Source: Paenibacillus baekrokdamisoli (GTDB taxonomy: Bacteria; Bacillota; Bacilli; Paenibacillales; Paenibacillaceae). From it: a stretch of DNA of 64,000 bases. Below, piece by piece: positions 8,984-18,692 of the stretch. Location of the stretch: the NCBI RefSeq assembly GCF_003945345.1, contig NZ_AP019308.1, positions 868,001-932,000 of the forward strand, in the 5' to 3' direction. The notes under the pieces were generated by a model. The model saw only the letters and a list, made by a program, of their open reading frames with translations. It was not told where the DNA came from and made no database searches. The position numbers and the translations under genes were made by a program. Every line of letters starts with the position of its first letter. Position 1 is the first letter of the stretch.

Positions 8984-10597
8984 ATGACAAGAAAGTGGAT
9001 AGTAACGGCGTTGATTTCCAGCATGATGACGACAGCGGTAATTGGTTGCTCCAATAATAACAATAATGCAGGTTCTCCAACGCCAACGTCAGCGCAAACG
9101 AATAAAGGGGAGGCTGAACCTAAGGCTGAACCTAAGGCTGAACCTAAGCAAGAGGCGGTAAAGCTGACTATGTACGCCCACGATTTCCAGCGATGGGATG
9201 GAGTCGAGAATGACAGCATCCTGAAGAAGCTGGAGCAGAAGTTCAATGTTTCGCTTAGCAGACAAGGAGCTCCGTGGGAAGGCTGGATGGAGAAGCTTGC
9301 GCTCAAGATTAATACAGGAGAAGCACCAGATCTATTTTTCTACTTAACCACATTGCCTGAATATAGAAATTGGGTCGATAGCGGTGTCGTTCTAGAGCTC
9401 GATAAGTATTTGGATAATGCGCCGAACCTCAAAAAAATACTGGATAACGGGCTCTATAAAAATTTGAAGTTTAACGGTCATTATTATTTCATTCCAGTCA
9501 TTACTGCATCAAACAATCATTCAATCTATTACCGCAAAGATTGGCTGGATAAGCTACAATTGAAGGAACCGACGAACATTGAAGAATTTACGACAATGCT
9601 GAAAGCGTTTACTGAAAACGATCCGGATGGCAATAACAAGAAGGATACCGTTGGCATGACCGCTTCTAAAATCAGAGACTGGCTAAACGTGATCTCTACA
9701 GGCTTCGGAGTGAAGCCGGAATGGAATCTAAATAAAGCTGGTGAATATGAAGCAGGATATGCAACCGATTCGTACAAACAATTCCTAGCTTGGATGCAGA
9801 AACAGTACAAAGCGGGTTACATTCAGAAGGAGTATTTCCTGAATGATGACGCACAGAAAGAAGAGGCATTCTATTCCGGCAAAGCTGGAGTCATGATCTC
9901 GAACAGCGGCGTGAAAGCTGATGGGGTTATTGAGCAAATCGGTGCGGTCAAACGCGACGCGGTCGTAGATGTATTGCCCCCTCCTGACGGTCCAGGCGGA
10001 CCAGGAGGCGTTCAGTCCTTTGGCGGCTTCTGGGGCGGCTGGAGTATCTCCGCACAGACCAAAGATCCGGAAAGAGTCGTACAGTTATTGGATTATATCT
10101 ATAGTCCGGAAGGAAGAGAGCTCACTTATTTCGGAATTGAAGGTGTGCATTATTCCAAGGATGGAGATAAAATCGTTCCGAATTTGGAGAACAGAGCGAA
10201 GGAGCCGGCAGCTACTTTTGCGCCGGTTGGCGGAGAATTAAAAGGACTGTATAATGTGGGCCAATACTTCGGTAGCTTATATAAATTCACCGGGGATAAA
10301 GTAGAGGCGCTCAGTAACAATTCGTTCAACAAAAATCCTGAGATTGCAGACAAACAGGATGTTTATATTAACAAGAACCTGGTATTGTCGGATATTGCTA
10401 ATGTACTGGATTTTCCTGCGGAATTCGCGGAGATCAGCCAAAAGCTGCTTGATATTGTAGAGAAGTACTCCACTTTAATTATAAGCGGCAGTAAAGAAGT
10501 CGATGCGGGTTGGTCAGAAATGATTAATGAGATGAATGGCGTAGGCTATGCAAAAGCTCAGCAATATGTGAAAGAAACAATGGAGAAGCTGAAATAA
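8984..10597 (+). CDS. extracellular solute-binding lipoprotein (LplA-like)
   Basis: A 537-residue sugar-binding lipoprotein. The signal peptide ends in a lipobox, AVIGC, with the lipidated Cys at about 22, followed by an Asn-rich stretch and a linker of four-residue EPKA repeats encoded by three copies of a 12-bp repeat. The mature part has the type 1 solute-binding fold pattern (DLFFYLTTLPEYRNWVDSG, ending YVKETMEKLK). Size and position after an LplB/YtcP permease pair fit the LplA family of binding proteins for oligosaccharides. ATG at 8984 preceded by GGAGGGG. Substrate unknown; the beta-helix and GH106-like genes downstream suggest a plant or bacterial polysaccharide fragment, possibly rhamnose-containing (inference). 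Confidence 0.92.
   Translation: MTRKWIVTALISSMMTTAVIGCSNNNNNAGSPTPTSAQTNKGEAEPKAEPKAEPKQEAVKLTMYAHDFQRWDGVENDSILKKLEQKFNVSLSRQGAPWEGWMEKLALKINTGEAPDLFFYLTTLPEYRNWVDSGVVLELDKYLDNAPNLKKILDNGLYKNLKFNGHYYFIPVITASNNHSIYYRKDWLDKLQLKEPTNIEEFTTMLKAFTENDPDGNNKKDTVGMTASKIRDWLNVISTGFGVKPEWNLNKAGEYEAGYATDSYKQFLAWMQKQYKAGYIQKEYFLNDDAQKEEAFYSGKAGVMISNSGVKADGVIEQIGAVKRDAVVDVLPPPDGPGGPGGVQSFGGFWGGWSISAQTKDPERVVQLLDYIYSPEGRELTYFGIEGVHYSKDGDKIVPNLENRAKEPAATFAPVGGELKGLYNVGQYFGSLYKFTGDKVEALSNNSFNKNPEIADKQDVYINKNLVLSDIANVLDFPAEFAEISQKLLDIVEKYSTLIISGSKEVDAGWSEMINEMNGVGYAKAQQYVKETMEKLK
9113..9148 (+). repeat. 12-bp in-frame tandem repeat, three perfect copies
   Basis: GCTGAACCTAAG repeated at 9113, 9125 and 9137, coding for AEPK units in the lipoprotein's linker. 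The unit is a multiple of three, so changes in copy number would only alter linker length. Confidence 0.9.
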
Positions 10598-10602
10598 TCG
10601 AC

Positions 10603-10642
10603 ATGAGGAAGGAGAGAGCGCTCACGCTCGATCCTTCCTCAT
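10603..10642 (+). terminator. stem-loop terminator after the binding lipoprotein gene
   Basis: ATGAGGAAGGA (10603-10613) pairs perfectly with TCCTTCCTCAT (10632-10642), with an inner GAGCG/CGCTC stem. The T-tail is poor, so partial readthrough into the beta-helix gene is possible. Confidence 0.65.
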
Positions 10643-10691
10643 TTACTAGAACTGCCTTTTTAGCGCAATAAAGAATGGAGGGAAACCCGTT

Positions 10692-12503
10692 ATAAAGAAA
10701 ATATCAATTCTTATCTCTCTACTGGCCATGTGTATATTAGTCGGATGTGATCAGTCAAAGGAAGAACCGATAGAGCAGACTAATTATTTTGTTAGTTCCT
10801 CTGATCCAAAAGCGGATGATGATGGCCCAGGTACCCAGGAGCGACCCTGGAAAACATTAAGTAAAGTCTCGTCACATACCTTCAAGCCAGGTCAATCTGT
10901 TTTGTTGAAACGTGGGGACACCTGGACGGGTGAAACCTTATATTTGAAAGGTAATGGTTCATCTGATAATTGGATAACATTATCCGCTTACGGAACAGGC
11001 AATCGTCCAATTATTTCGCCCTACGATTCGCCAGAATCCATCTCAGAGTCGTATCCTGATGATGTGGCAAAGAATGGTCTGTTATACGCGATCAAGCTTG
11101 ATAATACGGCAGGATGGAAGATCAAGGGCCTCGAGATTGCGAACTCTAAAAGCGGAATTGTGTATGTCAACGGGGCGGAAGGAACCCGCGACGGACTTTG
11201 GGTGGAAGACTGCTATATCCACGATATTACGAAATGGCCGCTTACGCCATATCCAGCTGCGGAAAATCGAGTGCCTGAACTCGTGATGATGCCGTATTCG
11301 GTTGGCATTTTTACATTCCTAAATTCGGGAGAGAGGTTGCAGAATGTTACGATCAACAATTGTATCTTTGAAAGAACAGATGCACCGTTGGAAATCAGAC
11401 ATGCGGATCATGTAACCGTAGATTCGATCAAGGCAACGGACTCTTACCGGGAGGGCGTTATATTTACAGGAATCAACTATGATCATCCTGGACAGCCAAC
11501 CGGGATTTTCCGTAATAGTCAAATTGTGCGCACAGGATCCAACGGGATGATTTGGGGTACGGCGGGGTTAGCGCTAAATGCTGTACATCAATTTACGATT
11601 GATAATGTGGAAGTCGCATTTACCGTTTCACCTAACTCTCCTGACGGAGTAGGTATTGATTATGAGGGTTTAAATAAAGACGTCACGGTGCAGAACAGCT
11701 ATATCCATGATAATGAGGACGAAGCCGTTATGTACTACCGCAATCCGCAATGGTCGAACGGAATTGAGAATATTAACACAAGCTTAATTAATAACCGCTT
11801 TATGAATAACGGAATCAAACAAGATGGCAAGCTTCACGCAGCGCTTCTCGTCCACGCCAACAATCTGGACAATCGCGGGACAATCTCCGGAAATACAATC
11901 GTGTTAAAGGATTTACAGCAGCCATTGAACATGATTACAGAGATGACGCCGCAATTCAATGATTACTGGCCAGGGCATATTAACCAAGAGTCCTATCGTA
12001 TAGAGAATAATAGGATCCAACTTAACGATGGTAGGAACGTGAATTATGCTTCATCAGGCTTCTCGAAAAAGCAAGGCGGTAATGGGTGGCATTACGAGCT
12101 GGTGAACAAAGGAACGATTGCGGAAATGGGCTGGGACAGCGAATCGGGTGAATGGAAAGGGACAACGGAGAAGGTTCTTATTGGAGATCACTGGATGCAA
12201 ACGGCAGCAGGTATTGAAGCAGTGCGTAAGTGGATTTCATCGTTCGATGGCGAGATTGCCATCACGGGGAATGTCGAATTATCCAGTTCATCAACTGCGA
12301 ACGCACGGGTATCCATTCTGAAAAACAGTGAAACGATTTGGGAACAATTTATTGCTATGAATAAGAGAGCACAGCATGATCTGACCATCGCTGTAAAAGC
12401 TGGAGATGAGATTCGTTTCGTAATCCATGCAGCGAATGATAAGAATGAGACAGAAGCCAGAGTGGATTGGAGTCCGCGACTTGTTGAGCAGATGGCAAAG
12501 TAA
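10692..12503 (+). CDS. secreted right-handed beta-helix lipoprotein, possible polysaccharide lyase or binding protein
   Basis: About 603 residues if read from 10692. The central part (roughly 120-430) has the repeating pattern of a parallel beta-helix (VTINNCIFERTDAPLEIRHA, VTVQNSYIHDNEDEAVMYY), the fold of pectate lyases and related polysaccharide-active proteins. The first ATG is at 10728 and would leave only MCILVGC before the lipobox Cys. Reading upstream in frame gives a complete lipoprotein signal (IKKISILISLLAMCILVGC). The ribosome binding site GGAGGG (10678-10683) points to a start at GTT 10689 or ATA 10692, neither a standard start codon. Either a rare start is used or the start codon has mutated. 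It follows the transporter and precedes the GH106-like glycosidase, so it probably acts outside the cell on the same glycan. Confidence 0.8.
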   Translation: MKKISILISLLAMCILVGCDQSKEEPIEQTNYFVSSSDPKADDDGPGTQERPWKTLSKVSSHTFKPGQSVLLKRGDTWTGETLYLKGNGSSDNWITLSAYGTGNRPIISPYDSPESISESYPDDVAKNGLLYAIKLDNTAGWKIKGLEIANSKSGIVYVNGAEGTRDGLWVEDCYIHDITKWPLTPYPAAENRVPELVMMPYSVGIFTFLNSGERLQNVTINNCIFERTDAPLEIRHADHVTVDSIKATDSYREGVIFTGINYDHPGQPTGIFRNSQIVRTGSNGMIWGTAGLALNAVHQFTIDNVEVAFTVSPNSPDGVGIDYEGLNKDVTVQNSYIHDNEDEAVMYYRNPQWSNGIENINTSLINNRFMNNGIKQDGKLHAALLVHANNLDNRGTISGNTIVLKDLQQPLNMITEMTPQFNDYWPGHINQESYRIENNRIQLNDGRNVNYASSGFSKKQGGNGWHYELVNKGTIAEMGWDSESGEWKGTTEKVLIGDHWMQTAAGIEAVRKWISSFDGEIAITGNVELSSSSTANARVSILKNSETIWEQFIAMNKRAQHDLTIAVKAGDEIRFVIHAANDKNETEARVDWSPRLVEQMAK

Positions 12504-12545
12504 TATGAAATTCAACTGTGATTTACCAATATGGAGGGGTTTATA

Positions 12546-15500
12546 TTGCAACAAGCAGGAATAAATGCCGCGGCAAATCGTTTGCTGGAAGAGTTTGTAC
12601 AGCCGTCTACAGCTTACAGGTCGGTCCCCTTCTGGGCATGGAACGACCGGATGTCGGTAGATGAAGTCAAAGCGCAAATACAGGAAATGAGCAAGCAAGG
12701 AATGGGCGGGTTCTTTATGCATTCCCGTGAGGGACTCGAATCCGAATATATGGGCGAGGAATGGATGGCATGCATTCAAGCAGCTGTTGCCGAAGCCAAA
12801 GCAACAGGGATGAAGGCATGGCTGTACGATGAGGACCGCTTTCCATCAGGAGGAGCAGGTGGATCGGTACCAAGACTCGGAGGAGATGCCTATCGTTCTA
12901 AAGCGATAACGATGGAGGTAACGAGAGATGAACCTAAGGATACCTCAGACATAATCGGCTTGTTTGTCGCTTCAGTCGAAGGTGATACCCTTCTCACTTG
13001 CCGCCAGGTTGATACAACAGAGCCTGATCTCTTATTAGACAGTGAGGTGTGGCTTATCTGTCGCAAAGAAATTTCAGGACCCTGCGAGTGGTTTAATGAT
13101 GAGGCGCCGGTGGATAATCTGAATCCGAATGCTGTCGCAGCTTTTATCGAAGGTACACATGAGCATTATAAGGCAGTTATAGGCGAAGAATTCGGTCAGA
13201 CCGTTCCGGGCATATTCACCGATGAACCGAGCATCGCGGATTTTCATTCTCTGTATACGAAGCCGTGGCTCCCATGGACGGATGGCTTTGCGGAATATTT
13301 TCAGGAGCGAAGAGGGTCTAGCTTGGAAGCTCTACTACCTTATTTGTTCTTCCATGGGGAACATTCGGCGAAAGCGAGGCACAATTACTGGAGAACGATT
13401 ACGGAACGGTTCTGTGCAGCATACTCGGAGCAGTTGGGCCAGTGGTGCGAGGATAATGGAATTGCGTATACGGGGCATTATTTAATTGAGCATAATTTAG
13501 GAATCGGGACGAGAGTAAGCGGTGCCATTATGCCTCATTATCGCTATCAGCAGGTTCCGGGCATCGATCTGCTAGGTGAGCAGGCGGATGAATTTATGAC
13601 GGTAAAGCAATGTACAAGTGTGGCTAATCAATATCGCCGGCCATTCGTATTATCCGAGATGTACGGCTGCTGCGGATGGGATTTCACATTCGAAGGCCAG
13701 AAATGGGTGGGCGATTGGCAATTTGCCTTAGGAGTTAATGTACGCTGTCAGCACTTATCGCTATACAGTCTGAAGGGATGCCGCAAACGGGATTTTCCAC
13801 CGGTGTTTAACTACAATACGAGCTGGTGGAAATACAATCACGTGACGGAGGACTATTTCGCACGAATTGCTGCTGTCATGACGCAAGGTGAAGCCGTTCG
13901 TGATGTGCTTGTGATCCATCCGTCCTCAACAATATGGGCCATGATTGGTTGTGATCCTTATGAGTATAAAGGTTGGGAGGATCCTAATCTGCTCAGGGCT
14001 AACCGATATGAGGATGGAATAAATAGCATCATTCGATCGATACTCGCCTTTCACTATGATTTTGATTTCGGTGATGAGACGATCATTGAGGAGAAAGGGC
14101 ATGTAACAGAAGGTAAGTTTTTCGTAAATTTTGCTGGCTATCAGGTCGTCGTGCTTCCGCGGCTGCATACACTGCTTGGAAGTACGCTTAAGCTGTTGCT
14201 TGAATTCATGGATGAGGGCGGCACAATTATAGCAGTAGGGCAAGAGATTACGATGGTGGATGGCGAGCTATCGGACGAAGTCCAAACCTTATATTCGCAT
14301 GCAGGAATACGGATTGTAGTAGATGAAGCAGAACTATGCTCAACGCTTGAGGATGCATTGCCTCGCCAGGTTGGTATTCGCAGCAGAACGTCGGGGGAAG
14401 CACCGGAGTTTCTGTATTATTTGAAAGAAATGCCTGATTGTTACGCATTATTCGTTGTTAATAATGATCGGGATAAGGGTCAAGAAGTAGAGATTATGTT
14501 GGCGCACATGGGGCGATTGGAAGAATGGGATACGTTAACAGGAGAGACGAAGGAGCTCGGGATTGAGGTTAGCGGTGATCATATGAGATTCGTGGCAGAT
14601 TTTGGTCCGGCAGGCTCCAAGCTATATGTTATTCATAAGGGATTTCAGCCGAGACTTTCTGAAAATAGATTTTCCTCCTCGCAGTCACACCTATTCCGGT
14701 TAGCTGACGCTACGCTCGGCCCAGCCTGTGCTTTTACCCGGACTATGCCCAATGCCTTGCTATTGGATGTATGCTCCTATCGAATGAGGGATGAGAATTG
14801 GTCGGAGCCCATGTTCGTATGGCAAGCACAAATGTGTGTGAGGGAAGCGTTAAATATGCGCCAAGTTCACTACAATGGGCTTCCGCAAAGGTACAAGTGG
14901 GTAGATGAAGCTCATCCGGATAACGGACAGCCGATTGGATTGCGTTATATATTCCAAGTTAATGCGGTTCCTATTACGGATGTATTTCTAGTTCTTGAGC
15001 AGGCCGAACAATATGAAGTGTGCTTAAACGGTGTTCCTGTCGCTGTTGAAATTGCGGGCTGGTATATCGATAAGAGCTTTAAGAAAATGAAGCTTCCGCA
15101 GCTGAATAAAGGTACGAATGAGTTAGTCATTACCTGTGCATATGAATCCAAATTTGAATGGGAAGATTGCTACATTATCGGAGACTTCGGCGTTGATGTT
15201 AATCGAAGCATTGTCAAAGAGCCAGAAGTACTCCACATGGGTGACTGGTGCTTACAAGGATATTTCCATTATTCTGGAAGCATAGTATACCACTTCGATT
15301 ATACGTATGCCTATCAACCAGGTGTTGCAGCACCAAGTGTTCTGATGGAGTTCGGAACCTATGAGGCCATAACGATGGAAGTTCGCGTGAACGGTGTCAC
15401 CTCAGCTCATGTTCCTTGGCGTGAAGCGAATAAGGTTGATTTGACTCCATGGATATCCGAAGGAAGCAATCGGATTGACGTTGAAGTCATGGGGAGCCCG

Positions 15501-15650
15501 CGCAACCTATTCGGACCTTTTCATCAGAAGGGAACTCATAACGTGTGGGTCGATTGGACTTATTTCTATCGTGAAGGTGCTAGAGTTGAGCCGAATTACG
15601 TAGTCAGACCTTATGGATTGTTAAGTCCTATCAATCTATTTTTAACCTGA
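12546..15650 (+). CDS. large GH106-like glycoside hydrolase (putative alpha-L-rhamnosidase type)
   Basis: A 1034-residue protein without a signal peptide, so probably cytoplasmic. The N-terminus has the pattern VPFWAWNDRMSVDEVKAQI, GMGGFFMHSREGLE and WLYDEDRFPSGGAGG, seen in glycosidases related to GH106 and GH2. A FTDEP motif lies at about residues 224-228 and may hold catalytic acids. The C-terminal part has GH2-like sugar-binding beta-sandwich features (EVCLNGVPV, MEVRVNGV). The start is set at TTG 12546, because the upstream ATG at 12531 is itself part of the ribosome binding site GGAGGGG (12533-12539). Exact specificity is uncertain: alpha-rhamnosidase activity is family-based guesswork. 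It likely trims oligosaccharide imported by the upstream transporter. Confidence 0.82.
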   Translation: MQQAGINAAANRLLEEFVQPSTAYRSVPFWAWNDRMSVDEVKAQIQEMSKQGMGGFFMHSREGLESEYMGEEWMACIQAAVAEAKATGMKAWLYDEDRFPSGGAGGSVPRLGGDAYRSKAITMEVTRDEPKDTSDIIGLFVASVEGDTLLTCRQVDTTEPDLLLDSEVWLICRKEISGPCEWFNDEAPVDNLNPNAVAAFIEGTHEHYKAVIGEEFGQTVPGIFTDEPSIADFHSLYTKPWLPWTDGFAEYFQERRGSSLEALLPYLFFHGEHSAKARHNYWRTITERFCAAYSEQLGQWCEDNGIAYTGHYLIEHNLGIGTRVSGAIMPHYRYQQVPGIDLLGEQADEFMTVKQCTSVANQYRRPFVLSEMYGCCGWDFTFEGQKWVGDWQFALGVNVRCQHLSLYSLKGCRKRDFPPVFNYNTSWWKYNHVTEDYFARIAAVMTQGEAVRDVLVIHPSSTIWAMIGCDPYEYKGWEDPNLLRANRYEDGINSIIRSILAFHYDFDFGDETIIEEKGHVTEGKFFVNFAGYQVVVLPRLHTLLGSTLKLLLEFMDEGGTIIAVGQEITMVDGELSDEVQTLYSHAGIRIVVDEAELCSTLEDALPRQVGIRSRTSGEAPEFLYYLKEMPDCYALFVVNNDRDKGQEVEIMLAHMGRLEEWDTLTGETKELGIEVSGDHMRFVADFGPAGSKLYVIHKGFQPRLSENRFSSSQSHLFRLADATLGPACAFTRTMPNALLLDVCSYRMRDENWSEPMFVWQAQMCVREALNMRQVHYNGLPQRYKWVDEAHPDNGQPIGLRYIFQVNAVPITDVFLVLEQAEQYEVCLNGVPVAVEIAGWYIDKSFKKMKLPQLNKGTNELVITCAYESKFEWEDCYIIGDFGVDVNRSIVKEPEVLHMGDWCLQGYFHYSGSIVYHFDYTYAYQPGVAAPSVLMEFGTYEAITMEVRVNGVTSAHVPWREANKVDLTPWISEGSNRIDVEVMGSPRNLFGPFHQKGTHNVWVDWTYFYREGARVEPNYVVRPYGLLSPINLFLT

Positions 15651-15665
15651 AAAAAGCTATGCTGC

Positions 15666-15698
15666 CAGCGCGTGCCGATTCTCATTCGGTGCGCGCTG
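15666..15698 (+). terminator. terminator of the GH106-like gene
   Basis: A 12-pair GC-rich stem (15666-15677 with 15687-15698, two G-T pairs) with a 9-nt loop, 15 bases past the stop codon and followed by TTTGAGTTTGG. It closes the locus that begins with the two-component system. Confidence 0.75.
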
Positions 15699-15969
15699 TT
15701 TGAGTTTGGTTGGACAGCGTTGATAGTTACAAATACAGATAGAATCCGTAATGGCTTTAATTTGAAGATTATATCCGTTTAAATAAATAATTTTAAAGAA
15801 AATATCTATTGATCTTTTAGATGAGCTAATTTATGATTTGATTGATCTGGAATTATTAAAATATGGTAAATGAGGGAGAGGATGAAGAACCCGCCAAATG
15901 AATACTATTAAGACCAAAGCATTTCTCACTTTTAAAAATTCAGAAAAAACCTAGGGGGGTTAGCTTCAT
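15699..15969. other. AT-rich intergenic region, no gene seen
   Basis: About 270 bases between the terminator and the next gene. No ORF with a ribosome binding site and no convincing promoter pair with correct spacing. It must carry the promoter for the gene at 15970; the site AGGGGGG at 15953-15959 is that gene's ribosome binding site. Confidence 0.6.
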
Positions 15970-18648
15970 ATGAAACGGCCCAGAATTCGGTTTCCAAGAT
16001 TCCTAATCATACTATTATTGGCGAGCATCATCCTGCCCTCTGGTCAATTGCAAGCGAAGGAAGAACCAGCTGCGGCCTTCCCGTCTTTGAAGCTGGAGGA
16101 TGGCACAGCGAATAAGGTCGATGTGTTTAATAAAGACAGAACGACGGATCAAACAGCCGTTTATACACGCAAATATGGAGAGAGAACTAAACCATTCGAT
16201 TCAGGGACGGTTGAATATATTGTTTCCGGAGAAATCGTCGTTGTGAAGAACATGAAAGGTCAGAATGGGACCTACATTCCGGCAAAAGGGTTCGTAGTAT
16301 CTGCACCGGCAGCGGAGGCACTTGGTGCACTCGAAATTGGACAATCGCTGCAGCCTGTTGGTTTAAACGAAGTCTACCTTCCGCCCAACTATGCCGAAAT
16401 CGAGGGGGTGACAATTGGTATCGATCGATTGAATGGAGTCCGCGGTGAGAGCGAAGTGGTTTTATATCAGCCGGGTTTTGGAGCTTCTACCCAGACTAAT
16501 CCTTGGGGAATGGAGATCACGGTAGAGAACGACCTAGTAACTCACGTCGTTTCCTTATCGAATCCGACTCCAAACAATGCCTTGGTCGATAATAATTCCA
16601 CCATTCCTGCGCATGGTTATGTGCTCTCCATCCATACCTCCAGTAAGTATTTCAAGCTGTTGGACGGCAAAGTAAAGGTGGGCAGCCCTGTAAAAGTCGT
16701 GTTCAGCCAGGAGGAAGAAGGGCTGACTTACAAGACCGTTCAAACTGGATTTGACGATGTCAATCCCTCAACCAGGGAAGCGGATAAAATGATCATTTAT
16801 AATCGCATGATCGATGAAAGAACTGGAACTAATTCTTGGGGCAATGAAGTGATCGTCGACGCTAAAGGAACCGTCGTTCGAAATGGGGGCAACAACAGCT
16901 TAATTCCAGAAGGCGGATTTGTCATTTCAGGTGTCGGAACGACGGCGAACTGGCTGGCGGCGAATGTAAGCATCGGATCTACAGTTAGAATCGATCAGAT
17001 CCATAAGAAGATTATTGTGGTTTTCACTCCAGAATCTTATTTAAATAAGGCTCAAATTGAACTGGAAAACGCGAAACTAGGGCTCAAATTCTCGAAGGAG
17101 CATTTCTTGGATGTTCCCTACACTGAAATAGAGAATAAGATAGCATCCGCCCAAACATTGTTCGAAAAGGCTCATGCGAAATTAGAGAGTGTCGATTATT
17201 CCGGTCTCCTTTCTCTGCTTGCTGACTTGGATCAACAGGCAAGCGACGCCTTATTCATGAATTATGAATCGAGAAAAGTGGAGACGCGCGGTCTATGGAG
17301 AAGGCCTACGGAAACGAACATCGAGCAGGTCAGGGCGCATATGGACAAGATTGCGGCGCTGCATATCAATTCGATCTATCTGGAAACCTGGTGGGATGGC
17401 TTTACGATCTATCCGACGACTATGAAAGAAACGGAATTGAACCCGATCTACGAAGGCTTTGACGTACTTAAGGCCTATATAGAGGAAGGAAAGAAACGGG
17501 GCATTGAAATCCACGCATGGGTACAGAACTTCTACGTCGGTCAAGGCCACACTAGTCCGATTTATGATGACCACCCGGATTGGACGATGCTTAGCAGAAG
17601 CGGAAGACATTACAGTATGGGCAGTGATCGTTTCAGACATTACTTCTTTAACCCAGCCTTGCCGGAGGTTAGGAAATTCGTTCTTTCATTGTATAAAGAG
17701 CTGGTTCAGAAATACGATCTTTCAGGGCTGCATCTGGACTTTGCTCGCTATCCGGAGTCTGGAGATTTCACGAATGATTTCTCTTACGACCCTTACACCC
17801 GAAGCTTATTCGAGAAAAAGTACAAGGTGGATCCGATCGATTTGTATCCGGGAGATAAATTGTGGGAGGAATGGACCCGGTTCCGTATTGATATTATTAA
17901 TAGTTTTGTAGGCAAGGTTGCCAAAGAAATCGTTCCGCTCCGTCCTGGTATGAAGCTTACGGCGGCCGTTTGGCCCGATTACGTCGGTTCCCCGCAAAAT
18001 GTACTGCAGGAGGCGAAAAACTGGACGGATAATAATTATATGGATAACATCTTCCAGATGTCCTATGTACCGGATGCGGCTCTGCTGGAAACCGATGTGA
18101 ACAATTCCTTGGCTTTGATGAAAAACCACGGGTTTGTCACTTCAAGTATTGCCATGAACATGAATCTCCCCAAGTCCGTTATCGTCGATCAAGTTGATAC
18201 AGCTTATCGGCTAGGGGCATCCGGTGCAGCTTTGTTCGAGTACGAGTCTCTATTCGAATCTGGCTATGATCATGAGCTGACAATCGGTGTTTATCGCAAT
18301 GAAGCTATAATGCCGGATTATGTGACCACGAAACCGTTATTTATGCTGCTTGAAGAAATCACCCGCAAAACGAACGAGATTTATGTACCCTTAAACGGAA
18401 TAAGTCAAAGTGATGCGGACGAAATTACCCGAGGGCTTTTGGACGAATTGAAAAAATGGGATAAACAAAAATTGCTTAATCGCAGCCTTGTTTTGCCTTT
18501 GAGAACGTACGTCATGCAATTGGGCTCGACAATCAGAAATCATCCATCTATTGATGCGGAAGTGAAGAATCGTATCATTCCCGATCTCCAAAGGTCTATT
18601 AAAATCATGGATATTTATCTCTCGAAAACCAATAGCAAAACGAAGTAA
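15970..18648 (+). CDS. secreted GHL10 (family 10-like) glycosyl hydrolase, YngK-like, with three N-terminal repeats
   Basis: An 892-residue exported protein with an N-terminal signal peptide (about 1-29, ending QLQAKEE). From about residue 437 to 760 it has the GHL10 TIM-barrel pattern: VETRGLWRRPTETN, LHINSIYLETWWDG, GIEIHAWVQNF, and SGLHLDFARYPESG. The N-terminal ~330 residues carry three copies of an all-beta module with the motif TNxWGxEVxVxxxGxV followed by IPxxGxVxS; copies lie near residues 60-130, 150-245 and 265-345. Such modules also occur in front of phosphodiester glycosidases. Probably cell-surface glycan degradation. ATG preceded by AGGGGGG. Confidence 0.85.
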   Translation: MKRPRIRFPRFLIILLLASIILPSGQLQAKEEPAAAFPSLKLEDGTANKVDVFNKDRTTDQTAVYTRKYGERTKPFDSGTVEYIVSGEIVVVKNMKGQNGTYIPAKGFVVSAPAAEALGALEIGQSLQPVGLNEVYLPPNYAEIEGVTIGIDRLNGVRGESEVVLYQPGFGASTQTNPWGMEITVENDLVTHVVSLSNPTPNNALVDNNSTIPAHGYVLSIHTSSKYFKLLDGKVKVGSPVKVVFSQEEEGLTYKTVQTGFDDVNPSTREADKMIIYNRMIDERTGTNSWGNEVIVDAKGTVVRNGGNNSLIPEGGFVISGVGTTANWLAANVSIGSTVRIDQIHKKIIVVFTPESYLNKAQIELENAKLGLKFSKEHFLDVPYTEIENKIASAQTLFEKAHAKLESVDYSGLLSLLADLDQQASDALFMNYESRKVETRGLWRRPTETNIEQVRAHMDKIAALHINSIYLETWWDGFTIYPTTMKETELNPIYEGFDVLKAYIEEGKKRGIEIHAWVQNFYVGQGHTSPIYDDHPDWTMLSRSGRHYSMGSDRFRHYFFNPALPEVRKFVLSLYKELVQKYDLSGLHLDFARYPESGDFTNDFSYDPYTRSLFEKKYKVDPIDLYPGDKLWEEWTRFRIDIINSFVGKVAKEIVPLRPGMKLTAAVWPDYVGSPQNVLQEAKNWTDNNYMDNIFQMSYVPDAALLETDVNNSLALMKNHGFVTSSIAMNMNLPKSVIVDQVDTAYRLGASGAALFEYESLFESGYDHELTIGVYRNEAIMPDYVTTKPLFMLLEEITRKTNEIYVPLNGISQSDADEITRGLLDELKKWDKQKLLNRSLVLPLRTYVMQLGSTIRNHPSIDAEVKNRIIPDLQRSIKIMDIYLSKTNSKTK

Positions 18649-18692
18649 GCCATTGTTCCATTGTTCTATTGTTCACCCCGAAGGAGGCTTCC

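Noticed and set aside
9113..9148. Phase-variable repeat in the binding lipoprotein
   Set aside because: The 12-bp unit keeps the reading frame, so slippage would not switch the gene off.
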